From Ferrimonas sediminum (GTDB lineage Bacteria; Pseudomonadota; Gammaproteobacteria; Enterobacterales; Shewanellaceae), in assembly GCF_900100175.1 (NCBI RefSeq), contig NZ_FNEM01000001.1, forward strand, positions 372,001 to 436,000: a DNA stretch of 64,000 nt, given 5' to 3'. The translations under genes and the position numbers were made by a program. A model generated the notes under the pieces. The model ran no database searches. It saw only the letters and a program-made list of their open reading frames with translations, and was not told the DNA's origin. Every line of letters begins with the position of its first letter. Position 1 is the first letter of the stretch. Below are positions 30,834-41,242 of this stretch, one piece after another.

Positions 30834-33500
30834 ATGCCGGAAATGATGCCACACGACGTGGATCCGCAAGAAACACAGGAATGGCTGGGCGCCCTGGCCG
30901 CGGTCTTGGAGCAAGAAGGCCCGGAACGTGCCCATTATCTGCTGGAGCAGATGATCGACAAAGCCCGTCGCAGCGGCGGCCACCTGCCCTACAAAGCCAC
31001 CACGGCTTACGTCAATACCATCCCGGTGGGCCACGAGCCGCAAATGCCGGGTAATCAGGAGCTGGAACATCGCATCCGTGCCATCATTCGCTGGAATGCC
31101 CTGGCGATGGTGCTGCGAGCCTCCAAGAAAGATCTGGAGCTGGGCGGACACATCTCCAGTTTTGCCTCCAGTGCCACTCTGTATGACGTGTGTTTCAACC
31201 ACTTCTTCCGCGCCCCGAACGACAAGGACGGTGGCGACCTGGTTTACTTCCAGGGGCACATTGCGCCGGGCATCTACTCTCGCTCCTTCCTGGAAGGCCG
31301 CCTGAGTGAAGAGCAGCTGGATAACTTCCGTCAGGAAGTGGACGGCAAAGGCATCTCCTCTTATCCCCATCCGCGCCTGATGCCGGATTACTGGCAGTTC
31401 CCGACCGTGTCCATGGGACTGGGTCCCATCGCGGCCATCTATCAGGCCCGTTACCTGAAATACCTCACCGACCGTGGCATTAAAGATTGCTCCGAGCAGA
31501 AGGTGTACTGCTTCCTCGGCGACGGTGAAGTGGATGAGCCGGAAGCCTTGGGGGCCATCGGCCTGGCATCCCGCGAAGAGCTGGATAACCTGATCTTCAT
31601 CGTGAACTGTAACCTGCAGCGCCTCGACGGTCCGGTTCGCGGTAACGGCAAGATCATCCAGGAGCTGGAAGGCGAATTCCGCGGCGCCGGCTGGGAAGTG
31701 ATCAAGGTGATCTGGGGCCGCTACTGGGATCCCCTGATGGCTCAGGACACCTCCGGCAAGCTGCTGCAGTTGATGGAAGAGACCGTCGACGGCGAGTACC
31801 AGAACTGCAAAGCCAAGGGTGGCGCCTACACCCGTGAACACTTCTTCGGTAAGTATCCGGAGACCGCCGAGATGGTGGCCAACATGTCCGACAGCGACAT
31901 CTGGCGCCTGAACCGTGGTGGCCATGATCCGGTCAAGGTGTACGCGGCCCTGAAGAAAGCCAATGAAACCAAAGGTCGTCCAACGGTAATCCTGGCCAAG
32001 ACCGTTAAGGGTTATGGCATGGGTGATGCCGGTGAAGGCAAGAACATCGCCCACGGCGTGAAGAAGATGGACATGGATGCGCTGAAGCACTTCCGTGACC
32101 GCTTCAACATTCCGTTGAGCGACGATCAGCTGGAAGACATCCCTTACTACCACCCGGGTGAAGACTCCCCCGAGGTGCAGTATCTGCGTGAGCGCCGTGA
32201 AGCGCTGAAAGGCTATATGCCGGCCCGCAGCTCCAAGTTCTCCGAAGAGCTGGTGACGCCGCCTCTGAAAGCTTTCGATGCCGTGCTCAAGGGATCCAAT
32301 GGTCGTGAAATCTCCACTACCATGGCCTTCGTTCGAGTCCTGACTGCGCTGTTGAAGGACAAGCAGATCGGTAAACGTGTGGTGCCAATCATTCCGGACG
32401 AGGCCCGTACCTTTGGTATGGAAGGCCTGTTCCGCCAGGTGGGCATCTACGCCCACGAAGGCCAGAAGTACACCCCCCAGGATAAAGACCAGGTGGCGTA
32501 CTACCGCGAAGACAAGAAAGGTCAGGTGCTGCAGGAAGGCATCAATGAACTGGGTGCCATGAGTTCCTGGGTGGCAGCGGCCACCAGCTACTCCACCAAC
32601 GATGCGCCGACCATTCCTTTCTACATCTACTACTCGATGTTTGGCTTCCAGCGCATCGGTGACATGGCCTGGGCGGCCGGTGACCAGCGTGCCCGTGGTT
32701 TCCTGGTCGGCGGTACCTCCGGTCGAACCACATTGAACGGCGAAGGCCTGCAGCATCAGGATGGTCACAGCCACATTCAGGCCAACACCATTCCAAGCTG
32801 CATCACCTATGATCCGACCTACGGCTACGAAGTGGCGGTGATTGTCCATAACGGCCTGGAACGGATGTACGGTGAAGCTCAGGAAGATATCTTCTACTAC
32901 CTGACCACCCTCAATGAGAACTACGAGCAGCCTGCCATGCCGGAAGGGGTGGAAGAGGGCATCATCAAAGGCATCTACAAGCTGGATACCCTCAAGGGTT
33001 CCGGCAAAGGCAAGGTGCAGTTGCTGGGCTGTGGTTCGATCCTGCAGCAGGTGCGCAAAGCCGCCGAGGCCCTGGCCAAAGACTACGGCATCGATGTGGA
33101 TGTGTTCAGTGTGACCAGCTTCAACGAACTGACCCGTGACGGTCAGGCCGCTGACCGGGTCAACCTGCTGAACCCCACCGCCAAGCCACAGCAAGCGTAC
33201 ATCAGCACAGTCTTGTCTGCCGATGCGCCTGTGGTCGCCGCGACCGATTACATGAAGTCTTACGCCGATCAGGTTCGCGCCTGGGTACCGTCGGATTACA
33301 GCGTGCTCGGCACCGACGGCTTTGGCCGTTCCGACAGTCGCTCCAACCTGCGTCACCACTTCGAAGTGGATTCCCGCTGGATCGTGCTGGCCTCACTGAA
33401 GTCTCTGGTAGACCGCGGTGAACTGCCGGTGAAGGTCCTGACCGATACCATCGAGCAATACGGTATCGATACCGACAAACAGAACCCGCTGTGGGCCTGA
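30834..33500 (+). CDS. aceE: AceE, pyruvate dehydrogenase E1 component
   Basis: Homodimeric thiamine-diphosphate-dependent E1 that decarboxylates pyruvate and reductively acetylates the lipoyl groups of AceF. About 888 residues, the E. coli size. Motifs: GGHISSFASSATLYDVCFNHFF, the ThDP/Mg site G-D-G-E-V-D-E-P followed about 25 residues later by N-C-N-L-Q-R-L-D-G, and GLQHQDGHSH in the C-terminal half. Start: a GTG at 30831 and an ATG at 30834 are adjacent. I take the ATG because it lies 9 bases after GAGG. The alternative changes the protein by one residue. Confidence 0.96.
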   Translation: MPEMMPHDVDPQETQEWLGALAAVLEQEGPERAHYLLEQMIDKARRSGGHLPYKATTAYVNTIPVGHEPQMPGNQELEHRIRAIIRWNALAMVLRASKKDLELGGHISSFASSATLYDVCFNHFFRAPNDKDGGDLVYFQGHIAPGIYSRSFLEGRLSEEQLDNFRQEVDGKGISSYPHPRLMPDYWQFPTVSMGLGPIAAIYQARYLKYLTDRGIKDCSEQKVYCFLGDGEVDEPEALGAIGLASREELDNLIFIVNCNLQRLDGPVRGNGKIIQELEGEFRGAGWEVIKVIWGRYWDPLMAQDTSGKLLQLMEETVDGEYQNCKAKGGAYTREHFFGKYPETAEMVANMSDSDIWRLNRGGHDPVKVYAALKKANETKGRPTVILAKTVKGYGMGDAGEGKNIAHGVKKMDMDALKHFRDRFNIPLSDDQLEDIPYYHPGEDSPEVQYLRERREALKGYMPARSSKFSEELVTPPLKAFDAVLKGSNGREISTTMAFVRVLTALLKDKQIGKRVVPIIPDEARTFGMEGLFRQVGIYAHEGQKYTPQDKDQVAYYREDKKGQVLQEGINELGAMSSWVAAATSYSTNDAPTIPFYIYYSMFGFQRIGDMAWAAGDQRARGFLVGGTSGRTTLNGEGLQHQDGHSHIQANTIPSCITYDPTYGYEVAVIVHNGLERMYGEAQEDIFYYLTTLNENYEQPAMPEGVEEGIIKGIYKLDTLKGSGKGKVQLLGCGSILQQVRKAAEALAKDYGIDVDVFSVTSFNELTRDGQAADRVNLLNPTAKPQQAYISTVLSADAPVVAATDYMKSYADQVRAWVPSDYSVLGTDGFGRSDSRSNLRHHFEVDSRWIVLASLKSLVDRGELPVKVLTDTIEQYGIDTDKQNPLWA

Positions 33501-33515
33501 TAGGGATTAAGTAAG

Positions 33516-35165
33516 ATGTCACAAATTAAAGAGATCCGCCTGCCTGACGTCGGTGGCGATGCGGTAGAGATCATCGAGCTGTGCGTCGCCGCTGGCGACG
33601 CCGTGGAAGCCGAAGGTTCACTGATCACCGTGGAGACCGACAAGGCCACCATGGATGTGCCCAGTGAGGACGCCGGTACCGTGGTTGAGTTGAAAGTGGC
33701 CGTCGGTGACAAGGTGTCCGAGGGCGACTTGATCGCCCTGGTCGAAGTGGCGGGTGCCGAAACATCGACCGAAGCACCGGTTGAGGCGCCCGCCGAGGTT
33801 GCCCCGGTGGCCGAAGCACCGGTGGCCGAGACCGAAGCCGCCCCGGCCCCCGTCGCGGCTGGTACCCCCAGCCTGCAACAGGTTCAGGTGCCCGACATCG
33901 GTGAATCCGGTGAGGTGGACATCATCGAGGTGCTGGTCGCCGTCGGTGATACCGTCGAAGCGGAGCAGGGGCTGATTACCCTGGAAACCGACAAGGCCAC
34001 TATGGAAGTGCCCGCCCCCTTCGGTGGCGTGGTTAAAGAGCTGAAAGTGGCTGTGGGTGACAAGATTGGCGAAGGGGGCCTGGTGGCGGTACTGGAAACC
34101 GTCGCCGCCGAGGAAGCGGTCGTTGAGGCGCCCGTAGCGGCGGCCCCGGTTGAGACCCCGGCCCTGGCCACGTCGGCGCCCAAGCCCAGCGCCCCTCCGG
34201 TGCCTCATCATCCCTCAGCGGCCGCGCCAAAGAGTACCGGCGCCGTGTACGCCTCACCGGCGGTACGTCGTCTGGCCAATGAGTTTGGCGTCGACCTGAC
34301 TAAGGTGAAAGGCAGCGGCCGCAAGAATCGCATCGTCAAAGAGGATGTGCAGGCCTACGTCAAGTACGAGCTGTCCCGTCCTAAGGCCAGCGCTGCCACC
34401 AGTACCGGTGCCGGTAACGGCTTGCAGGTGATTGAGCCGCCGAAGGTCGATTTCGCCAAGTTTGGTGAAGTGGAGCAGGTGCCTCTGACCCGAATCCAGA
34501 AGATCTCCGGTCCGAACCTGCATCGTAACTGGGTCACCGTTCCCCATGTGACCCAGTTTGATGAAGCGGACATCACCGATCAGGAAGCGTTCCGCAAGCA
34601 GCAGAACCAGTTGGCGGCCAAGCTGGAGGACGGCGTTAAGCTGACACCGCTGGTGTTTATCCTCAAAGCGGTGGCCCGGGCGCTGGAGCTGCATCCCAAG
34701 TTCAACAGCTCTCTGTCGGCCGACGGTGAGCACCTGGTGATGAAGAAGTACATCCACATCGGTGTGGCGGTGGATACGCCAAACGGTCTGGTTGTGCCTG
34801 TGGTTCGTGACGTCAACACCAAGGGCATCAATGAGTTGTCCCGGGACCTGGGGGAGTTGTCCGCCAAGGCCCGTAAAGGCAAGTTGACAGCGTCCGACAT
34901 GCAGGGCAGCTGCTTTACCATCTCCAGCCTGGGTGGCATCGGTGGGACCCAGTTTACCCCCATCGTCAATGCGCCGGATGTGGCCATCCTCGGCGTGTCC
35001 CGCTCCGAGATGAAGCCGAAGTGGGACGGGCAGGCCTTCCAGCCGCGCCTGATGCTGCCGCTGGCCCTGTCCTATGACCACAGGGTGATTGACGGAGCCG
35101 ATGGTGCCCGATTCATCAATACCCTGAGCCAGACACTGGCTGACATCCGTCGATTGATTCTGTAA
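33516..35165 (+). CDS. aceF: AceF, dihydrolipoyl acetyltransferase E2 (two lipoyl domains)
   Basis: Core of the pyruvate dehydrogenase complex. The 549-residue product has two N-terminal lipoyl domains with lipoylation motifs E-T-D-K-A-T-M-D-V (near residue 41) and E-T-D-K-A-T-M-E-V (near residue 158), joined by Ala/Pro/Glu-rich mobile linkers. An E1/E3-binding domain follows (about 246-285, [14 protein letters not shown]), then the catalytic domain with the active-site [12 protein letters not shown]. coli AceF has three lipoyl domains, so this is a shorter two-domain form as in many other proteobacteria. It follows aceE after 15 bases. Confidence 0.96.
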   Translation: MSQIKEIRLPDVGGDAVEIIELCVAAGDAVEAEGSLITVETDKATMDVPSEDAGTVVELKVAVGDKVSEGDLIALVEVAGAETSTEAPVEAPAEVAPVAEAPVAETEAAPAPVAAGTPSLQQVQVPDIGESGEVDIIEVLVAVGDTVEAEQGLITLETDKATMEVPAPFGGVVKELKVAVGDKIGEGGLVAVLETVAAEEAVVEAPVAAAPVETPALATSAPKPSAPPVPHHPSAAAPKSTGAVYASPAVRRLANEFGVDLTKVKGSGRKNRIVKEDVQAYVKYELSRPKASAATSTGAGNGLQVIEPPKVDFAKFGEVEQVPLTRIQKISGPNLHRNWVTVPHVTQFDEADITDQEAFRKQQNQLAAKLEDGVKLTPLVFILKAVARALELHPKFNSSLSADGEHLVMKKYIHIGVAVDTPNGLVVPVVRDVNTKGINELSRDLGELSAKARKGKLTASDMQGSCFTISSLGGIGGTQFTPIVNAPDVAILGVSRSEMKPKWDGQAFQPRLMLPLALSYDHRVIDGADGARFINTLSQTLADIRRLIL

Positions 35166-35176
35166 ATCGGCATATA

Positions 35177-35204
35177 AAGGCCGACCAATCTGGTTGGCCT
35201 TTTG
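35177..35204 (+). terminator. Terminator between aceF and lpd
   Basis: AAGGCCGACCA pairs with TGGTTGGCCTT over 11 positions (one G-T), with loop ATC, followed by TTTGTTT. It should reduce readthrough from pdhR-aceEF into lpd, whose product is also needed by other 2-oxoacid dehydrogenases. Confidence 0.82.
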
Positions 35205-35228
35205 TTTATGGAACCGGGGCAGTACAAT
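35201..35228 (+). promoter_or_regulatory. Possible separate promoter for lpd
   Basis: TACAAT at 35223-35228 is a good -10, and TTTGTT at 35201-35206 a weak -35 with 16-base spacing. Together with the preceding terminator this suggests independent expression of lpd, as known in E. coli. I see no PdhR-like operator here. Confidence 0.45.
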
Positions 35229-35291
35229 GCCCGCATCCCCGCCGTCAGGTGGTGGCTGCCCCAACGGAATGAATAATAAATAGAGGATATT

Positions 35292-36716
35292 ATGAGCAAC
35301 GAGATTAAAACCCAAGTAGTGGTTCTCGGTGCCGGACCTGCCGGTTACTCCGCCGCGTTTCGTGCCGCTGATTTAGGCCTGGAAACCGTAATCATCGAGC
35401 GCTTCAGCACCCTGGGTGGGGTCTGTCTGAATGTCGGCTGCATCCCATCAAAAGCACTGCTGCACGTGGCCAAAGTCATCGATGAAGCCAAAGCGATGGC
35501 CGCCCACGGCGTAACCTTCGGCGAGCCTAAGATCGATCTGGATCAGGTGCGTGCCCACAAAGAGAAAGTGATTGGTCAGCTGACCGGCGGTTTGTCCGGG
35601 ATGGCCAAGATGCGTAAGGTGAAAGTGGTCAACGGCTTCGGTAAGTTTACCGGTCCGAACTCCATCGCAGTGGAAGGCGCAGAAGGCACCACGGTGGTGA
35701 ACTTTGACCACGCCATCATCGCTGCCGGCTCCCGTCCCATTGAGTTGCCGTTCATTCCTCATGAAGACCCCCGCATCTGGGACTCCACCGATGCGCTGGA
35801 ACTCAAAGAGGTGCCAGAGCGCCTGTTGATCATGGGTGGCGGCATCATCGGGCTTGAAATGGGCACCGTTTACCACGCCCTGGGCAGCCAGGTGGAAGTG
35901 GTCGAGATGCTGGATCAGGTGATTCCGGCGGCCGACAAAGACGTGGTCCGAGTGTTCACCAAGCGGATGAAGAACAAGTTTAACTTCATGCTGGAGACCA
36001 AGGTCACCCAGGTGGAAGCCAAAGACGATGGCATCTACGTCAGCATGGAAGGCAAGAAGGCCCCCGCCGAGGCCCAGCGTTATGACGCAGTACTGGTGGC
36101 CATTGGCCGGACGCCGAATGGCAAGCTGATTGACGCCGACAAGGCTGGGGTCAAGATTGACGAGCGTGGTTTTATCAACGTCGATAAGCAGATGCGCACC
36201 AACGTCAACCATATCCACGCCATCGGCGACATCGTTGGTCAGCCGATGTTGGCTCACAAAGGGGTGCACGAAGGCCATGTGGCTGCCGAAGTGATCTCCG
36301 GCAAGAAGCACTACTTTGATCCTAAGGTGATCCCTTCCATCGCGTACACCGATCCGGAAGTGGCCTGGGTGGGTCTGACCGAGAAGGAAGCCAAGACTCA
36401 GGGCATCAGCTATGAGACCGCCACCTTCCCTTGGGCCGCCAGCGGCCGGGCCATTGCCCAGGATGCCTCCGACGGTATGACCAAGCTGATTTTCGATAAG
36501 GACACCCACCGGGTGATCGGCGGTGCCATTGTTGGTAGCAACGGCGGTGAACTGCTGGGTGAGATTGGTCTGGCCATTGAAATGGGCTGTGATGCGGAAG
36601 ATTTGGCACTCACCATTCATGCCCACCCAACCCTGCATGAATCAGTGGGATTGGCTGCGGAAGTGTACGAAGGTAGCATTACTGACCTGCCAAACCCCAA
36701 GGCGAAGAAGAAGTAA
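35292..36716 (+). CDS. lpd: Lpd, dihydrolipoamide dehydrogenase (E3)
   Basis: FAD disulfide oxidoreductase reoxidising the lipoyl groups of AceF and other complexes, reducing NAD. The 474-residue length matches E. coli. Features: the FAD-binding VVLGAGPAGYSAAFRAADLG, the redox disulfide C-L-N-V-G-C, the NAD-binding GGGIIGLEMGTVYHALG, a second FAD motif MRTNVNHIHAIGDI, and the interface catalytic pair in HAHPTLHES. A ribosome site GAGGATATT precedes the ATG. Confidence 0.97.
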   Translation: MSNEIKTQVVVLGAGPAGYSAAFRAADLGLETVIIERFSTLGGVCLNVGCIPSKALLHVAKVIDEAKAMAAHGVTFGEPKIDLDQVRAHKEKVIGQLTGGLSGMAKMRKVKVVNGFGKFTGPNSIAVEGAEGTTVVNFDHAIIAAGSRPIELPFIPHEDPRIWDSTDALELKEVPERLLIMGGGIIGLEMGTVYHALGSQVEVVEMLDQVIPAADKDVVRVFTKRMKNKFNFMLETKVTQVEAKDDGIYVSMEGKKAPAEAQRYDAVLVAIGRTPNGKLIDADKAGVKIDERGFINVDKQMRTNVNHIHAIGDIVGQPMLAHKGVHEGHVAAEVISGKKHYFDPKVIPSIAYTDPEVAWVGLTEKEAKTQGISYETATFPWAASGRAIAQDASDGMTKLIFDKDTHRVIGGAIVGSNGGELLGEIGLAIEMGCDAEDLALTIHAHPTLHESVGLAAEVYEGSITDLPNPKAKKK

Positions 36717-36735
36717 TCCTCTTCAAATGCGAATT

Positions 36736-36758
36736 AAGCGGCTTAGGCCGCTTTTTTT
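36736..36758 (+). terminator. Rho-independent terminator of lpd
   Basis: AAGCGGC and GCCGCTT pair around a TTAG loop, followed by five further T, 19 bases past the lpd stop. Confidence 0.88.
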
Positions 36759-36835
36759 ATGCTCAGTTGGATGGACGTTTTGTCGAAGTAAATTTAAAGT
36801 AACGACTGTAGAACAACAATAACAACTGGTGCCAT

Positions 36836-39800
36836 GTGCGAATAGGACGATTTTTGTTGTGGGTCCTGCTGCTGCTTGGGCAGGGGAACACGGCGTTTGC
36901 TTATTACAGTCGGGTGTTTGATCACAACTCCGGCCTGACGGTTAACTCCGTCAATGATCTTGCTATCGGCGCCGACGGCATGGTGTGGGTGACATCCCAT
37001 GATGGCCTGTACCGAATTGCCAGCCACCGGGTTCGGCGCATCGATCGCCAGCAGGAGCAGCGCCTGATCACCGACAACAGCCTGATCCGGGTGAGAAGCA
37101 TCGGTGACCACACCCTGTTTGTAGCTGGTGAGCACGACCTGTTTCTGTTCGATATCCTCCATAACCGCGCCCAACTGCTGGGGCGGGATCGTTTCCCTCA
37201 GTATCAACGCGCCGGCAGTTTTGCGGTGACCCCCGCCCAGGACAATGTACTGTGGTTCATCAATCTTAATGGTCAGTTGCACCGGCTGGATCTTGAGCAG
37301 TCCTCCCTGACCCAGTTAGCGGACATCGGACCCCAGGTGCATCCGTTCCAGGCGCTGGTGCGCCACAACAACACGCTGGTGACGGCCACCAGAGAACAGC
37401 TTCTGACTTTCTCCATGGATGGCCGATTGATGGAGCGCCGTCGCTGGGACAGTGGTCAGGGCACCCTTACCACCCTGTTTGTGGATCGGCAGCAGCGACT
37501 GTGGCTGGCGTCCACCCGGGGTTTGTATCTGTACCGCCATGGCCAGTTTGAACTGCTCGATGCGGTCGGCCGTTCAGTGCGAGACATGGCCCAGGACAGC
37601 CAGGGTAACCTGTGGGTTTTGAGTACCGCCGGTTTGCACCGGGTGGAACCCGATACCCTGGCCGTGACCTCCATCGGCCGTGGCTCCCAGGTGTTTGATG
37701 GCAACAGCAGTATGCACAAGCTGGTGATCGACGATCACGATCAGCTGTGGATTGCCACCCTGAATGATGGCCTGGTTGCCCTGTCGCAGCCTGAGTCGTT
37801 TCTGTTGGATCGGCTTAGTACGGACAGCAATCCCCCCCTGACCAATGAGATGGTCTGGGGCTTCTGGGGCTCGTCGCAGGCGCTGTACGTCAGCACCGAG
37901 CAGGGCTTGGATCGTGTCGATCTGCAGAGCCGGGCCAGCAAGGCGATGGTGATGGAGGGGCTGGATAGCCTCGACAGCGTGTTTTCGGTGGCAGAGATGT
38001 CGGATTCGGCACTGATGGTGGGCACCTCCAAGGGCTTATTCCGGTTGGACAAAGACAGCGGCGTGGCCCGTCGCTTTGCCGTGGGTGACGATGGCCGGGT
38101 GGATCTCAGCAGCCGGGTGATCCTGAGTCTGAGTCAGGGTCAGGACAGGGTTTGGATCGCCACCGATATTGGACTGTATCTGTATCGAGGGTCTGACGAT
38201 AGTGTCACGCCGGTGACGGTATCCGACCAGTTGGTCACAGGAGTGCGCAATGTGCTGGATCTCGGTGGCCAGGTGTGGCTGGGAGGCAAGCGTCGCTTAG
38301 GGGTCTATGATCCCGAGACCGGTGAGTATGAGTCCCGGATTCATTGGCTGCCCGACGGGGCTGAACAGTATCATTTCGGCCCCATGGCGCAGATCGGTCC
38401 TGGTCGCTTCTTGATGGGCAGCTTTGGTGAGGGGGTGTTTGAGATCGATGAAGCGACGCAAACCGGTACCTACCTTAACAAGGGGTGGCGCCTAAACTGC
38501 ACCTCGCCCTATTTCATTGCCCCCATTGCCACTGGTGCCCTTATCGGCTGCCCCCAGATTCTGGCCCGCTACGACAGTGACAGCGGCACCATTACCAGCG
38601 TCGGCGGCGAACGGGGATTGATGGACACCGAGCTCAATGAAGGCGGGGTCCACGTAATGGAGGACGGCACCGTCATGGTGGCCACCACCTCCGGTGCCTG
38701 GCGGGTGGATCCGCAGCGGATTTTGGCCCGGGATGATTCTTTTGCCATTCAGCTGGAGTCCATCAAGATTCAGTACGATGACGGCCTTGAGACCTACCTG
38801 ATGCCGGAGTCACAGCCCATAGAGGTTAAGCCTAACTTTGAGCTGGTAAGCATCGCTCTGGGCACCACTAACCTGCTGTCGGCCAAGCCGGTTAACCTGA
38901 GGTATCAGCTTGCCTTCGATGGCCGTCTCAGTAGCCTGACCGAACTTCAGGGAGAGAGCACCATCAGCCTGTCGCGTCTGCCGGCCGGTTCCCATGAGCT
39001 GCTAATTTTCGCTGAGTTCGATGGCGTATGGCAGGCCGAGCCATTGAGGCTGCCCTTCGTCGTTAAGCAATACTGGTGGTTGCGCCAGGGAATGCAGTTG
39101 CTGTTTGTCACGGCCGCCATGCTGTTGCTGTTCCTGATGGCGGTGAACTGGCGCAATCAACTTCGCAGTCAGCGCCGAATCAACCAGGCGCTGCAGCACA
39201 GTCAGCACCGACTGCAACTGGCCCTGCAGGGCGGCGGTTCCGACATCTGGGAGTGGGACGTAAAGAGCGACAGCTTCTACGTGGAAAACCGCCAGTCGGC
39301 CCTGTCTCACTCCGACCGGCCGATGCGCATCCCAAGGGTGGGGATGAGTCTGCACCAGCTGGATCGCGCCCTGGTGGTGGAGGCCTGGTTTGCCTTGCTT
39401 AAAGGGGAGCAGGAGCGAATCAACATTGAGTTCAGGGCAGTTAACCCCATTGGGGAGTGGCGCTGGCTGTGGGTCACAGGAACGGTGATTGAACGGGATC
39501 CGGAAACCGGTCAGGCGCTGTTGGTGGCCGGGGTCTACAGCGATAAGACCAAGGTGCGCAAGATGGCCCACCTGCATACCCTGTATGCCCATGCCGTGGA
39601 AAATACCACCGAAGGGATGCTGATTCTGGATGCCGACTACGTGGTGACGGCCCATAACGCCTCGGCATTGTCGATTCTGGGTTACGACCACGCCGGTCTG
39701 GATGGCCTGAGCCTGAGTCAACACATTTTGTGTGACGATACCGTGTTGGAGGAGCTGAGTCAGAGCCGGCGCTGGAGTGGTGAAGCCAGTTTGCGCCGAC

Positions 39801-41224
39801 AAAATGGTACCGATGTGTCGGTATGGCTGAACCTGTCCTACATGTCCCTGGACAACGACGGCGAGTACCAGGTCGTGCTGTTTTCCGATATCACCCAGCG
39901 CAAGAATCAGGAGTTGGAGTTGCAGAAGCTGGCCAACTTCGACCTGGTTACCGGGTTACCCAACCGCAGCCAGTTCAGTCAGTTGCTAGATACTCTGATG
40001 ACCCAGGATCCGGATCAGCCGCTGGCGCTGCTGTTCCTGGATCTGGATCGCTTCAAGCACATCAACGACACCTTCGGTCATGGCACCGGTGATGCCCTGC
40101 TGGTAGAGGTGAGCCGGCTACTGGCGGCGGTGGTGGGTCACAGCGGAACCGTGTGCCGGTTCGGCGGGGATGAATTTGTGATTCTGATGCGCGGTTTCAA
40201 CTACCGTCTGGAAGTGGAGGCTTTGGCGGAACGGGTGCTCAGCGCCCTGTCTGAGCCGATTAAGGTGCAGCAGCAGGTGATGTATCAATCGGCCAGTATC
40301 GGCATCGCCCTGTATCCGGAAGACGGCGGTCAACCGGAGGAGTTGTTGAAAAACGCCGATCTGGCCATGTACCACGCCAAGGAGGAGGGGCGGGGGCGGG
40401 TCTGTTTCTATACTCGCGAGCGCGATGCCCGGGCTACCTACCAGCTGGAGATGGAAAACGAGTTGCGCCAGGCGTTGGAGCAGGGCCGGCTGACTATCCA
40501 TTACCAGCCATTGGTGGAGCTGAGCGACCGCAGTGTCTGCGGGGTGGAGGCGCTGATGCGCTGGAACCGCAGTGATGGTACGCCGGTGTCGCCGGATGTG
40601 TTTATCGAACTGGCGGAATCCAGCGGCCTGATTATCCGCCTGGACCGCTGGATGCTGGAGAACGCCTGCCGGGAGTTTATGTCCTGGCCGGACAACCGCC
40701 GGCTGAAGCTGTCCATCAATGTGTCCGCCAGTCACTTCCGTCAGTACGATTACGTGGAGTTCATTCAGTCGATGCTGGAGCGTACCGGCATGCCGCCGTC
40801 GCAGCTGTGCCTGGAGATCACCGAAGGGGTGCTGATGCAGCAGATCAATCTGGCTCAGGCGCACCTGGTGGCGCTGCGGGAGCTGGGCATATCGGTGGCG
40901 GTTGACGATTTCGGTACCGGTTATTCGTCGTTGTCCTACCTGAGTCAATTTGCGGTTAACAGCTTGAAAATTGACCGCTCTTTCATTCAGTCTATGCTGG
41001 AAAACAAGGCCAACCGGGCCATTACCTGCAGTATTCTGGATCTGGGACGTAACCTGGAGCTGGACGTGGTGGCCGAAGGGGTGGAGACCGATGAGCAGTT
41101 GGCCTTCCTGAAGCGCCAGGGCTGCCATCTGGTTCAGGGGTTCTATTTTGCCCGCCCCATGGCGGCGTCGGCTTGTTGCCGCTGGCTGGCGGAGCGGGCG
41201 TCGGCCTCGTTGGTAACCGACTAA
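36836..41224 (+). CDS. Propeller-PAS-GGDEF-EAL sensor of c-di-GMP metabolism
   Basis: 1462 residues from a GTG start. The overlapping ATG at 36834 leads to a stop, and the GTG gives a clean signal peptide ending near residue 22 (GNTAFA). The periplasmic part (about 25-680) has at least seven Reg_prop beta-propeller blades with the D-x-x-G-x-x-W-x-x-T-x-x-G-L pattern, followed by a Y_Y_Y domain (about 690-745). A membrane segment (750-772) leads to two PAS domains (about 790-905 and 920-1030). The GGDEF motif is intact near 1110 but no RxxD inhibitory site is visible. The EAL domain has E-A-L near 1236, D-D-F-G-T-G near 1356 and VAEGVE, so both activities are possible. The ligand sensed is unknown. 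It may be cotranscribed with the patatin gene 18 bases downstream. Confidence 0.92.
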   Translation: MRIGRFLLWVLLLLGQGNTAFAYYSRVFDHNSGLTVNSVNDLAIGADGMVWVTSHDGLYRIASHRVRRIDRQQEQRLITDNSLIRVRSIGDHTLFVAGEHDLFLFDILHNRAQLLGRDRFPQYQRAGSFAVTPAQDNVLWFINLNGQLHRLDLEQSSLTQLADIGPQVHPFQALVRHNNTLVTATREQLLTFSMDGRLMERRRWDSGQGTLTTLFVDRQQRLWLASTRGLYLYRHGQFELLDAVGRSVRDMAQDSQGNLWVLSTAGLHRVEPDTLAVTSIGRGSQVFDGNSSMHKLVIDDHDQLWIATLNDGLVALSQPESFLLDRLSTDSNPPLTNEMVWGFWGSSQALYVSTEQGLDRVDLQSRASKAMVMEGLDSLDSVFSVAEMSDSALMVGTSKGLFRLDKDSGVARRFAVGDDGRVDLSSRVILSLSQGQDRVWIATDIGLYLYRGSDDSVTPVTVSDQLVTGVRNVLDLGGQVWLGGKRRLGVYDPETGEYESRIHWLPDGAEQYHFGPMAQIGPGRFLMGSFGEGVFEIDEATQTGTYLNKGWRLNCTSPYFIAPIATGALIGCPQILARYDSDSGTITSVGGERGLMDTELNEGGVHVMEDGTVMVATTSGAWRVDPQRILARDDSFAIQLESIKIQYDDGLETYLMPESQPIEVKPNFELVSIALGTTNLLSAKPVNLRYQLAFDGRLSSLTELQGESTISLSRLPAGSHELLIFAEFDGVWQAEPLRLPFVVKQYWWLRQGMQLLFVTAAMLLLFLMAVNWRNQLRSQRRINQALQHSQHRLQLALQGGGSDIWEWDVKSDSFYVENRQSALSHSDRPMRIPRVGMSLHQLDRALVVEAWFALLKGEQERINIEFRAVNPIGEWRWLWVTGTVIERDPETGQALLVAGVYSDKTKVRKMAHLHTLYAHAVENTTEGMLILDADYVVTAHNASALSILGYDHAGLDGLSLSQHILCDDTVLEELSQSRRWSGEASLRRQNGTDVSVWLNLSYMSLDNDGEYQVVLFSDITQRKNQELELQKLANFDLVTGLPNRSQFSQLLDTLMTQDPDQPLALLFLDLDRFKHINDTFGHGTGDALLVEVSRLLAAVVGHSGTVCRFGGDEFVILMRGFNYRLEVEALAERVLSALSEPIKVQQQVMYQSASIGIALYPEDGGQPEELLKNADLAMYHAKEEGRGRVCFYTRERDARATYQLEMENELRQALEQGRLTIHYQPLVELSDRSVCGVEALMRWNRSDGTPVSPDVFIELAESSGLIIRLDRWMLENACREFMSWPDNRRLKLSINVSASHFRQYDYVEFIQSMLERTGMPPSQLCLEITEGVLMQQINLAQAHLVALRELGISVAVDDFGTGYSSLSYLSQFAVNSLKIDRSFIQSMLENKANRAITCSILDLGRNLELDVVAEGVETDEQLAFLKRQGCHLVQGFYFARPMAASACCRWLAERASASLVTD

Positions 41225-41242
41225 CTTTCTCGGAGAGAGATC

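Noticed and set aside
30612-33359. A 915-codon open frame antisense to aceE
   Set aside because: aceE is unambiguous by sequence. The antisense frame is a by-product of GC-rich codon use and encodes a low-complexity His/Val/Gly-rich product without domains.
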